Shown here piece by piece: positions 57,217 through 64,000 of a DNA stretch of 64,000 nt. Each line of letters opens with the position of its first letter. The stretch's first letter is position 1. The notes beneath the pieces are model-generated. The model worked only from the letters and a program-made list of their open reading frames with translations. It searched no databases and was not told where the DNA came from. The DNA lies in the NCBI RefSeq assembly GCF_020171925.1, contig NZ_JAIVAR010000002.1, positions 62,001 through 126,000 of the forward strand. Direction: 5' to 3'. The translations under genes were made by a program, and so were the position numbers. Origin of the DNA: Rossellomorea aquimaris. Lineage in GTDB: Bacteria > Bacillota > Bacilli > Bacillales > Bacillaceae_B.

Positions 57217-58684
57217 CCTTTTCCATCAAGATCTTCGCGACGTTCATGCCGCTCATCGTCACCATCGGCGATCCGCCTCCTGGATGGGTGCTTCCACCGG
57301 TGAAATAGAGGCCGGAGATGTCCCGGCTCGCATTTCCCGGTCGCAGGAATGCATCCTTCACCCGATTGGAGGACAGGCCGTACAGGGCACCGCGGTGGGC
57401 ACCGAATGTGTCGGCAATTTCGGCCGGGGTGATGACCCTTTCGACTTCGATGTGCGGGAGGATATCCAGCCCCCGCTCGGCAAGCTTTCGGTAGATCAAT
57501 TCCTTATATGCAGAAGGATCGACCTGGAGCTTCCCGCTACCCGGCAGTGCCGGGGCATTCACGAGGATGAACAGGTTATCGCCCTTCGGTGATCGGTCCT
57601 TGTCACTGTAGGACGAGTTACTGAGATAGATGGTCGGGTCCGTGCTATAGTGCTTATGCGCGAAAAGGTCGTTGAATTCCTGCTGGTAGTTCCTTGAAAA
57701 ATAGACCGTATGGTGCCTGAGCTGCGGGAACCGCTTCCTGACACCTGCAAGGATGACGAACGCTGAAATGGACGGTTCCATCCGGGCGACTTTCCTATCT
57801 GTGAACGAAGGGCGGTCCTCTTCTGCGACAAGCTCAGGATATGCTTTCAGCAGATCGGCATTCATGATGACATAATCTGCACCGATTTGCTCTCCTGAAG
57901 ACAGCTCCACTCCACATGCTTTCTTCCCGCGAAGGAGCACCTTCTTCACTTCGGTCCCACTGTGAAGCTTCACCCCGAGCTTTTCGGCAAGTGACACATA
58001 CGCCTCGGCAATCTTCACATTGCCGCCCTTCACGTAGTAGACCCCCTCGACCATTTCGAGATAGGCGATCATCGCGAAGGTCGCCGGTGTCCGGTAGGGG
58101 GAGGAACCGATATAGGTCGCATAGCGGCCGTACGCGTTCAGGATGCGTGGGTCCGAGAAATACTGGCGGAAGAACGCATCCAGGGTCTGGAGGGGCCTCA
58201 CCCGCATCATGGCTGCAGCCAACGATGGCGATAGATAGTCAGTCCACGATTGAAAGGTCCTCGGGAAGAAGTGTTGCTCTGCCTTCTCGTACAGTGACGT
58301 GATTTCCCTGATGAATGCCGGATAGCGTTCGGCACCGGCGGGATCTAGTTTCTCGAGCTGCGAGACCGCTCGATCCATCCTGCTTGTAAAATCATAATGG
58401 GATCCGTCCGGGAAGATGTTGCGTGTGTGATCCTGGAGCTTCATCATCTCGAAGTAGTCCCCTGCCCGTTCTCCGGTCTGTTCGATGACGCGGTTGAACA
58501 CATGCGGCATCGTGATGGTGTTGGGTCCGAAATCGAAGTGATAATCGCCAAGTTTGACCCCCATCAGCTTCCCGCCGAAATGGTCGTTCTTTTCATACAC
58601 ATCGACTTGGAATCCGGCGTTCTGAAGCGTGATGGCGGCTGAGAGCCCGCCGAGGCCGCCGCCGATGATGGCCACTTTCTTCAT
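57197..58684 (-). CDS. Carotenoid oxidase/desaturase (CrtP/CrtNb-like)
   Basis: A 495-residue FAD enzyme of the CrtN family that most resembles CrtP/CrtNb (4,4'-diaponeurosporene oxidase): FDFGPNTITMPHVF, the outer-face motif LRHHTVYFSRNYQQEFNDLF, DPTIYLSNSSYSDK, FGAHRGALYGLSSN and TGGSTHPGGGSPMVTMSG. It probably oxidises the terminal methyl group of the C30 carotene to aldehyde or acid. ATG 58684 (MKKVAIIGGGLGG) is the natural start and overlaps the glycosyltransferase stop by four bases. It is the last gene of the minus-strand operon. Confidence 0.88.
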   Translation of the reverse strand: MKKVAIIGGGLGGLSAAITLQNAGFQVDVYEKNDHFGGKLMGVKLGDYHFDFGPNTITMPHVFNRVIEQTGERAGDYFEMMKLQDHTRNIFPDGSHYDFTSRMDRAVSQLEKLDPAGAERYPAFIREITSLYEKAEQHFFPRTFQSWTDYLSPSLAAAMMRVRPLQTLDAFFRQYFSDPRILNAYGRYATYIGSSPYRTPATFAMIAYLEMVEGVYYVKGGNVKIAEAYVSLAEKLGVKLHSGTEVKKVLLRGKKACGVELSSGEQIGADYVIMNADLLKAYPELVAEEDRPSFTDRKVARMEPSISAFVILAGVRKRFPQLRHHTVYFSRNYQQEFNDLFAHKHYSTDPTIYLSNSSYSDKDRSPKGDNLFILVNAPALPGSGKLQVDPSAYKELIYRKLAERGLDILPHIEVERVITPAEIADTFGAHRGALYGLSSNRVKDAFLRPGNASRDISGLYFTGGSTHPGGGSPMVTMSGMNVAKILMEKENHQTR

Positions 58685-59784
58685 GAGTAATGACGTCCTT
58701 TCCATTGATACGATTTTTTCCGCCATGAAGTCCACATCGATGCGTTCAGGATGGCGATGAATGCGAGCGCTGATAGCGGCATGAGGAATGCCAGTGTCCA
58801 GCGTTGGTGGGTGATGATGTCCACGATCATCCGCTGCAGGACAATCAGGATATAAGGCACAACATAAAGGGGCTGACCGGTGAAGATCCCGTACAGTACC
58901 CATGGGAGGGGCAGTACGTAGAAAAAGAAGTAAAACAGCGTCAGGCCGAAAGCCATCGGGGCGGAGCGGCCGATCCCGTTATAGATGTTCTTCAGGAACC
59001 CTTCCCACACTTCACCGTTCCGTTCATACATCCGGCATGAAATCTGGCCGGTGATGTTGGCAAGCAACACGCGATGTCCACTCCCCTTCATTTTCCGGGC
59101 AATATGGACGTCCTCCACGAGCGAAGAACGGACCTCCTCATGTCCTCCCATTTCACGGTACGCGTTCCGTTCGAAAAGCATGAACCCGCCGTGGGCTGCC
59201 GTGGTCGAGGGCCTCATCGTCCGATTGGCGAGTGCGAGTGGCAGATGAAAGAACACGACGAATTGCTGCATCGGCACAAGAAGCTTACTGAGGAACGAGG
59301 GCACTTCGAATGCGGCAAAGCCCGTCAAGAGTTTTGCGCCCCGGGACTGCATGAGTGAAAGGCTGTTCTCGACCGCTTGTGGCTGGAGGCGGACATCCGC
59401 GTCGAGGAACAACAGGTATTCCCCATGCGCCTCCTTCTGCAGCTGATCGCACGCATGGACCTTCCCGACCCATCCTTCTGTCAGCTCCTTGCCTGAAAGG
59501 AAGCGGAACCGGTCGTCACCCCCGGCTTCCTTTCCAAGGATTGAAAGCGTCAGGTCGGTCGATTGGTCATCGAGCATCACGAATTCAAGCTCAGGGTACG
59601 TCAAGGCTCGCAGCGACTTTACAAGCGGTGCGGCATTGCGTTCTTCATTGCGCAAAGGAACGAGGATCGATACCTTTGCTACATGTGACAACCGTCCGTT
59701 TACAGGGAGTTTTGGCATGAACAGGCTGTTGAAGGCCGTCCATAGAAAAAATATTGCGAGGATGATAATGACCACGATGAGCAT
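58681..59784 (-). CDS. Carotenoid glycosyltransferase (CrtQ-like, GT family 2)
   Basis: A 367-residue membrane-bound family-2 glycosyltransferase. One N-terminal membrane helix is followed by the catalytic domain: VSILVPLRNEERN, MLDDQSTD and LLFLDADVRL (D-x-D), then EDVHIARKM (ED motif) and three C-terminal membrane helices. By analogy with S. aureus CrtQ it attaches a sugar to the carboxylated or hydroxylated C30 carotenoid. GGAGGTG precedes the ATG. It is the third gene of the minus-strand unit. Confidence 0.87.
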   Translation of the reverse strand: MLIVVIIILAIFFLWTAFNSLFMPKLPVNGRLSHVAKVSILVPLRNEERNAAPLVKSLRALTYPELEFVMLDDQSTDLTLSILGKEAGGDDRFRFLSGKELTEGWVGKVHACDQLQKEAHGEYLLFLDADVRLQPQAVENSLSLMQSRGAKLLTGFAAFEVPSFLSKLLVPMQQFVVFFHLPLALANRTMRPSTTAAHGGFMLFERNAYREMGGHEEVRSSLVEDVHIARKMKGSGHRVLLANITGQISCRMYERNGEVWEGFLKNIYNGIGRSAPMAFGLTLFYFFFYVLPLPWVLYGIFTGQPLYVVPYILIVLQRMIVDIITHQRWTLAFLMPLSALAFIAILNASMWTSWRKKSYQWKGRHYS

Positions 59785-59795
59785 AACGGCACCTC

Positions 59796-60458
59796 CTAAA
59801 GCAATTTTGTAAAACGTTCAACCTGTTCCGCCACGACTAGTTCCTTCAATTGGTCCAGTTGCTCCGTGCACAGTTGTTCAAAGTGAGCGTTCTTCGATTT
59901 CCGGGAATCCCCGTCCAGGTCGCGGAGGTAAACGGGGGCACCTGCTGATAGATAGGCCTCGGGCTTTTGATGATGACCGAATGTGTAGTAAAAGCTGAGC
60001 GGGATGACCGGGATCTCGGGGCAGCGTTCCATGAGGTAGATGACGCCGCTCTGAAACCCGAGCGGCCGTTTTTCCAAGTGAAATTCATCACCCTGAGGAA
60101 ACAGGCAGACGCTTTTACCCTCAAGAAGCAGCTCCTTTGCGTAGTTCAAGGAACGGACGATTTCCTTCGGGTGTGAGCGATCGATGGAGAACCCTCCGAT
60201 CAGGCGGAAGAAAGGGTATTCCTTCATGCCCTTCTCATGCATCATCGCATGAAGGTCCTGGGTCAGCACATGCCGGTCGAGCTGGAACAGGATCAGGCTG
60301 TCCCACCAGGAGCTGTGGTTGGGCGTGAAAATGGCTGCACCCTCCCCGATCCCATCATGCCCGCGCCAATAAATCTGGTGGAATGAACGTTTCATGAGCC
60401 GCCGGTGATACAAGGAAAACATCGTCCTGAACGCCGGGCTTTTCTTCGCTTTGATCAT
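59796..60458 (-). CDS. Acyltransferase of the carotenoid operon (PlsC-like)
   Basis: A 220-residue glycerolipid-type acyltransferase with the active-site motif NHSSWWD (H-x4-D), GGFSIDRSHP (G-x-x-x-I-D-R), SVCLFPQGDE (FPQG, for FPEG) and IPVIPLSFYY. It should add a fatty acid to the sugar of the carotenoid glycoside, the role of CrtO in S. aureus, though CrtO is an unrelated protein. ATG 60458 overlaps the previous stop by four bases. The FPQG motif, with Q for E, is a variant of the substrate-binding block. Confidence 0.85.
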   Translation of the reverse strand: MIKAKKSPAFRTMFSLYHRRLMKRSFHQIYWRGHDGIGEGAAIFTPNHSSWWDSLILFQLDRHVLTQDLHAMMHEKGMKEYPFFRLIGGFSIDRSHPKEIVRSLNYAKELLLEGKSVCLFPQGDEFHLEKRPLGFQSGVIYLMERCPEIPVIPLSFYYTFGHHQKPEAYLSAGAPVYLRDLDGDSRKSKNAHFEQLCTEQLDQLKELVVAEQVERFTKLL

Positions 60459-61207
60459 GACCTTCCTCCTTTCCGATCCATCATTAGAATCACCAGTGAA
60501 CACGCTGCCGTCAAGGCCCCTGCAAGCCATAGACCGTCCAGGAGGCCGAGCAGGATGAACATTGAAATGATGAGGATGAACAGGATGACCATACGCCTGT
60601 CCCAATCGCGGTTAACGACCGGTGTCTTCTCGAATTTTGACCCTGCTAGGATAAGGATATGCAGCGTGAAAGCCACGATGAACCAGCCGATGAAGTTGCT
60701 GCCGGGGATATCGTAATATAAGCCTGGCTCTTCCCATATCCAGTATTCCTTCACTTTGTATGCGACAGGGTCGATGATCAAGTCGATGACCACCGCGATC
60801 AGTCCCCCGGTTACAGCATAGAGGAGCCGGTCATTCGGGAAGATCCGTAAAGCGAGTACATGCGAAGTGCCCATCACCATCAGCCATGCAAACCCGATGG
60901 CGAGCGGTACGCCGAATACGTTTGGGGCGAATTGATCGGTGTAGTGATAGTCCCCGAACAAGATTCCGTGTGTCGAGCCGAGATATTCGATGAAATAGGA
61001 GAAAAAGAAGATGACCGTGCTGATCAGCAAGCCGTAGGTGGAACCGAATTTATGTATGAAGTAACGTACCGCCAGAATGCCGGCCGTGATCAGAAATACG
61101 GCATTGGCCCATTCCAGCCACGGGGGAAGGAGATCGAAGCTTAAGAGGACGACCCCGCACACATACCATATGATAAAAAAACGAAACAAAAGAGCGTCAA
61201 CCTTCAT
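60455..61207 (-). CDS. CruF/DUF422-like carotenoid biosynthesis membrane protein
   Basis: A 250-residue protein with seven membrane segments of the DUF422 (CruF) type: YFIEYLGSTHGILFGDYHYTD, GVPLAIGFAWLMVMGTSHVLA and AVVIDLIIDPVAYKVKEYW are the signature blocks. CruF proteins hydrate the terminal double bond of carotenoids, giving the 1-hydroxyl used for glycosylation. GGAGG lies nine bases before ATG 61207 (GTG 61210 also possible). It heads the four-gene minus-strand operon. Its presence suggests a hydroxylated, glycosylated and acylated C30 or apo-carotenoid. Confidence 0.82.
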   Translation of the reverse strand: MKVDALLFRFFIIWYVCGVVLLSFDLLPPWLEWANAVFLITAGILAVRYFIHKFGSTYGLLISTVIFFFSYFIEYLGSTHGILFGDYHYTDQFAPNVFGVPLAIGFAWLMVMGTSHVLALRIFPNDRLLYAVTGGLIAVVIDLIIDPVAYKVKEYWIWEEPGLYYDIPGSNFIGWFIVAFTLHILILAGSKFEKTPVVNRDWDRRMVILFILIISMFILLGLLDGLWLAGALTAACSLVILMMDRKGGRS

Positions 61208-61239
61208 CACTGCGTTCCTCCATTCAAGTCTATACGGTC

Positions 61240-61268
61240 ATTATACAGGAACTGTACAACATACGGTA
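61240..61268 (-). promoter_or_regulatory. Promoter/operator of the right carotenoid operon
   Basis: On the minus strand ACCGTATGTTGTACAGTTCC is followed by TGTATAAT, which contains a TATAAT -10-like box about 30 bases before the start codon. The TGTACA and TGTATAA words match those before the left operon. Confidence 0.55.
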
Positions 61269-61467
61269 AGGTGGATGTGTGAAACGAGGGAGTGGCAACT
61301 GGTATGAGACCGTCTATTGTGTTTGAAACATGTGGGATTTTGTAGATGGAAAAGCCCTTTTATTACTATACTTAATACCCTTCACAAAAATGAATGATTA
61401 TTTTCCTACAGTCCATACTACTAATATCCAGGGTAATATTACGGAATAAAGTATGGAGGTTGTGAAC

Positions 61468-62445
61468 ATGCCCGATCAACCGGCTCTCACGTCGTCGGAG
61501 TTAGGTGTACTGTGGATCACCTATCAGCAGAAAACCATGGTTAAAAGGATTCTCGAGCATCTGATCAAGCATGCGGATGATGCAGAGGCTGAAGCCATTC
61601 TAAAGAATTTATATAATGACATCAGCCCTTATCCTGAAAGAATAAAAGACATGCTCGTAAAAGAGGGTGCCGCTCCCCCGATCGGCTTCACCGCAGAGGA
61701 TGTAAACCTTGAGGCCCCTAAGTTGTTTGACAATGGATTTGATATATCCTTCGTTAGGATACTGAAGGAAATCAGCATGGGGATGCACACGTTGAATATC
61801 ACGATGTCTTACCGTGAAGATGTGATTGTTCTGTTTCAGGAGCTGACGATCATCACGCAAAGATGTTATGCGAAATGCACTGCTTATCTGCTTGAAAAAG
61901 GGCTGTTAAGCAGGGCGCCATTCGTCCCGATGCCAAAGACCGCCGAGTTCATTAAAAGCACCAGCTATTTAGGGGGACTCACCCCAATATCGAAGACGCG
62001 CCACCTTAATACGGTGGAGATCTCAAACCTGTTCCATGGAATCGAGTCCAATATAACCGGAATCATCATGGTGAGAGGCTTCGCACAGGTTGCCCAGGAG
62101 AAGGATGCCAGAGAATTCTTCGAGCGGGGCAGCAAAATAGCAAAGGATATCGTGGATGACTTGAGTGAAATCATGAGGAAAAGTAAACTGCAAATCCCGA
62201 TCGGTACGAATGGAAACGTCTCTGATTCAAAGACGTCCCCATTCTCGGATAAGCTGATGATGTATTGCGTGAGCCTGTTCTGCAGTTTCTCTGTCGGAAG
62301 CGGATCGATAGGAACGGCCTTCAGTCTGCGCAATGACCTGCCTGCAAAGATGATGCTGATTCTTGAGGATATTTTCAACTACGGTCATGATGGAGCAAAG
62401 ATCATGATCAAGCACGGGTGGATGGAAGAGCCACCTAAAAGCTGA
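61468..62445 (+). CDS. DUF3231 family protein
   Basis: A 325-residue, mostly helical soluble protein made of two similar four-helix halves (residues 1-160 and 165-325; each opens with a T-S-x-E-L/I-x-x-L/F-W/F-like helix and contains a metal-like E/H-rich helix pair). This is the layout of DUF3231 proteins, which are common in Bacillus, often linked to spores and related to ferritin-like bundles. GGAGG lies eight bases before ATG 61468; ATG 61453 overlaps that site. A terminator follows. Function unknown. Confidence 0.8.
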   Translation: MPDQPALTSSELGVLWITYQQKTMVKRILEHLIKHADDAEAEAILKNLYNDISPYPERIKDMLVKEGAAPPIGFTAEDVNLEAPKLFDNGFDISFVRILKEISMGMHTLNITMSYREDVIVLFQELTIITQRCYAKCTAYLLEKGLLSRAPFVPMPKTAEFIKSTSYLGGLTPISKTRHLNTVEISNLFHGIESNITGIIMVRGFAQVAQEKDAREFFERGSKIAKDIVDDLSEIMRKSKLQIPIGTNGNVSDSKTSPFSDKLMMYCVSLFCSFSVGSGSIGTAFSLRNDLPAKMMLILEDIFNYGHDGAKIMIKHGWMEEPPKS

Positions 62446-62447
62446 TG

Positions 62448-62476
62448 GACACCTGTCGAAAACAGGTGTCTTTTTT
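62448..62476 (+). terminator. Terminator after the DUF3231 gene
   Basis: GACACCTGT (62448-62456) pairs with ACAGGTGTC (62462-62470), followed by six T. Confidence 0.9.
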
Positions 62477-62561
62477 CTTTTTGAATGGATTTTCTCCATG
62501 TAGGATTTCATCAACCCCTTATCGAATACATTACTGTAACAATGGATGAAAGGATGGGCCT

Positions 62562-63869
62562 ATGAAACACTTACAAGCTGCCGAAACGGTCTTTTCGTCC
62601 GTACAATGGCTGTTTTTTATTTTTGCCAATACAGTGGTCGTCCCGATTTCTGTCGGGATGGCCTTTGATTTGGGATCCCATGAGATCGCCGTGATCGTGA
62701 GGAGTTCACTCATCTTTACTGGGATCGCCTGCATGCTGCAAGGATTGATCGGGCATAAGTATCCATTGATGGAAGGCCATTCAGGTGTCATGTGGGGAGT
62801 CGTATTGAACCTGTGCGCAGCGGCTCCGTCACTTGGGATGAGCCTTACTTCAATTGGCGGCGGGATTGCGACGGGAATGCTCCTATCAGGGGCCGTTGTC
62901 CTCCTGATGGGCGCGCTCAGGCTCCTGCCGTTGATTCAGAGGATCTTCACCCCGATGGTCATGAGCGTGTATTTATTTCTGCTGACCTTTCAGCTTATCT
63001 TAATCTTTTTCAAAGGGATGCTGACCGTGACGGAAGAGGGGAGATTGGTGCTGCCGATGAGTCTGTTTTCCATCGGTATCGTGATCCTGGTCAGCATCTT
63101 GAAGGTGAAGGGGACGGCTGTGCTCAGTAACTTTTCAATCTTGATCGGGATGGTCACCGGATGGATCGGGTACCTGGTGCTATTCCCGTCTGAATCGGCG
63201 GGGAGCGTCGCGGGTGGCGGCTCATTCTTCTTGCTGTTTCCGTTTGGTGCGCCAAATTTAAATGCGGGAATCGTGTTCGTCACGTTCCTGGCATGCCTGA
63301 TGAACTTAAGCAATACGCTTGCTTCGGTTCAGGCGGCATCGAAGCTCTATGATGAATCCCCATCAGAGAAAAGGGTCAATTCATCTTATCTCTTATCCGG
63401 GATGTATTCGATCGTCGCTGCCATATCCGGTCTCGTGTCCTATGCGCCGTTCGCTTCCTCGATCGGGTTCCTGGAAAGCACGAGGATCCTCAAAATGAAG
63501 CCATTTCTCATCGGCGGGGCCCTGATGTCCCTCCTCGGCATCATCCCGTTCCTTGGTGGGATCCTGGCCACCCTGCCGATCACCATCGGAAACGCCGTCC
63601 TGTTCACAGCCTACCTCCAGCTCTTCGGGACATCGCTTAAAAGCCTGAATGGGACTGAATTCAATTCCGTCACGATCTACAGGCTGGCATTCCCGGTGTT
63701 GATCGGGATCTCGATCATGAACCTGGACCCCCGTCTGTTCACGGCACTTCCGGTTTTCGTCCAGCCGATCGTTTCAAACGGATTCATCGTCGGGGTGCTC
63801 GTCTCGATCGTATTGGAAAAAGCGGTAAACTGGGAAAAAGAAGATCAGGTAAAAACAAAGTCTGCATAA
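62562..63869 (+). CDS. NCS2-family nucleobase permease (YwdJ-like)
   Basis: A 435-residue transporter with about twelve membrane segments of the uracil/xanthine permease family. NTVVVPISVG at the first helix, GHSGVMWGVVL, and the SYAPFASSIGFLESTRI block (the family's conserved Q/E-x-x-x-S-S region) identify it. It most resembles B. subtilis YwdJ. GGATGGG precedes the ATG. It is followed by another plus-strand start after 19 bases. The nucleobase carried cannot be told. Confidence 0.88.
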   Translation: MKHLQAAETVFSSVQWLFFIFANTVVVPISVGMAFDLGSHEIAVIVRSSLIFTGIACMLQGLIGHKYPLMEGHSGVMWGVVLNLCAAAPSLGMSLTSIGGGIATGMLLSGAVVLLMGALRLLPLIQRIFTPMVMSVYLFLLTFQLILIFFKGMLTVTEEGRLVLPMSLFSIGIVILVSILKVKGTAVLSNFSILIGMVTGWIGYLVLFPSESAGSVAGGGSFFLLFPFGAPNLNAGIVFVTFLACLMNLSNTLASVQAASKLYDESPSEKRVNSSYLLSGMYSIVAAISGLVSYAPFASSIGFLESTRILKMKPFLIGGALMSLLGIIPFLGGILATLPITIGNAVLFTAYLQLFGTSLKSLNGTEFNSVTIYRLAFPVLIGISIMNLDPRLFTALPVFVQPIVSNGFIVGVLVSIVLEKAVNWEKEDQVKTKSA

Positions 63870-63888
63870 AAGGAGGGAAGGGGGCTTC

Positions 63889-64000
63889 ATGGTTGTATAC
63901 AAGAGATTGAATCGAAGCGAACTCAAGGAAAACATGCTGGATTCATTCATTCGTAAGCAAGAAACACAAAGCGTCTGGGTTCAAGAGGGGAGTGCATGGG
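63889..64000 (+). CDS. 5' end of an unassigned CDS, cut by the window
   Basis: ATG 63889 behind AAAAGGAGGGAAGGGGG opens a frame to the window end: MVVYKRLNRSELKENMLDSF, then IRKQETQSVWVQEGSAW. It lies 19 bases after the permease and is likely co-transcribed with it. The opening resembles the N-terminus of small GNAT acetyltransferases, but 37 codons are too few to assign a family. Confidence 0.6.
   Translation, partial: MVVYKRLNRSELKENMLDSFIRKQETQSVWVQEGSAW

Noticed and set aside
52929-60600. Many long antisense frames across the carotenoid genes
   Set aside because: They are shadows caused by biased codon use in GC-richer genes; none has a ribosome site plus family motifs.
1-64000. tRNA, rRNA or prophage genes
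   Set aside because: No cloverleaf, rRNA-like sequence, integrase, terminase or capsid motif was recognised on either strand.

Overview
The window looks like an origin-proximal chromosomal segment of a pigmented, Gram-positive member of the Bacillaceae (Rossellomorea/Bacillus-like). I infer this from strong AGGAGG-type ribosome sites, hairpin-plus-T-run terminators, YesM/YesN, OhrA/OhrR, a firmicute type VII secretion (T7SS) module, a C30-type carotenoid locus, and an exact match to the Bacillus parS site (41816-41831). I saw no rRNA, tRNA or CRISPR array. The two ends cut genes: an EssC-type ATPase at the left and an unassigned CDS at the right.

Left part (1-20.2 kb). A T7SS module (1-7.4 kb) holds the 3' end of essC, three WXG100-like small proteins, a DUF5082/YwqH-like protein, a candidate effector with a glycine-rich membrane segment, a membrane protein and a TPR protein. 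An FHA/zinc-ribbon protein follows. A minus-strand block (9.4-14.4 kb) encodes an extracytoplasmic methionine-sulfoxide repair chain (CcdA, Met-rich thioredoxin lipoprotein, MsrAB lipoprotein), closely followed by a YesN/YesM two-component pair. At 14.7-18.2 kb is the most unusual locus: two tandem genes for an identical 49-residue peptide, two paralogous HExxH proteins that resemble the alpha-ketoglutarate/HExxH peptide-hydroxylase group, and an MFS exporter. This has the layout of a RiPP-like peptide pathway. Converging on it is an RRNPP-type (NprR/PlcR-like) regulator with, just downstream, a 42-codon signal pro-peptide gene with its own promoter.

Middle (20.2-41.5 kb). A glycine-riboswitch-controlled amino-acid permease, an oxidoreductase pair, several CBO0543-like membrane proteins, tRNA dihydrouridine synthase, a YiaA-like gene broken by an in-frame stop, a MazG-like protein, ohrA/ohrR with matching operators, an ECF sigma factor/anti-sigma-like/ABC-2 operon, a nucleotidyltransferase, a cupin protein and an SDR/HxlR pair. 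Intergenic DNA from 36.9 to 41.4 kb carries three copies of a ~170 bp repeat, REP-like palindromes and other short repeats.

Right part (41.5-64 kb). parS and a TnrA/GlnR box precede an ammonium transporter operon. Then come malate:quinone oxidoreductase, a PLP aminotransferase, a FadR/GntR regulator, the deletion remnant of a MHYT...EAL protein, a DUF3298-like protein, a deaminase-Nudix fusion and the carotenoid locus. The carotenoid genes form two convergent operons (three plus-strand, four minus-strand genes) whose outer promoters share TGTACA/TGTATAA motifs. A DUF3231 protein and an NCS2 permease close the window.

A recurring theme is a non-coding architecture seen six times: G/T-rich DNA, then an array of short units with a 20-21 bp period, then C/A-rich DNA. 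It lies mostly between convergent genes. The core sequence differs between arrays but the period and flanking strand asymmetry are the same.
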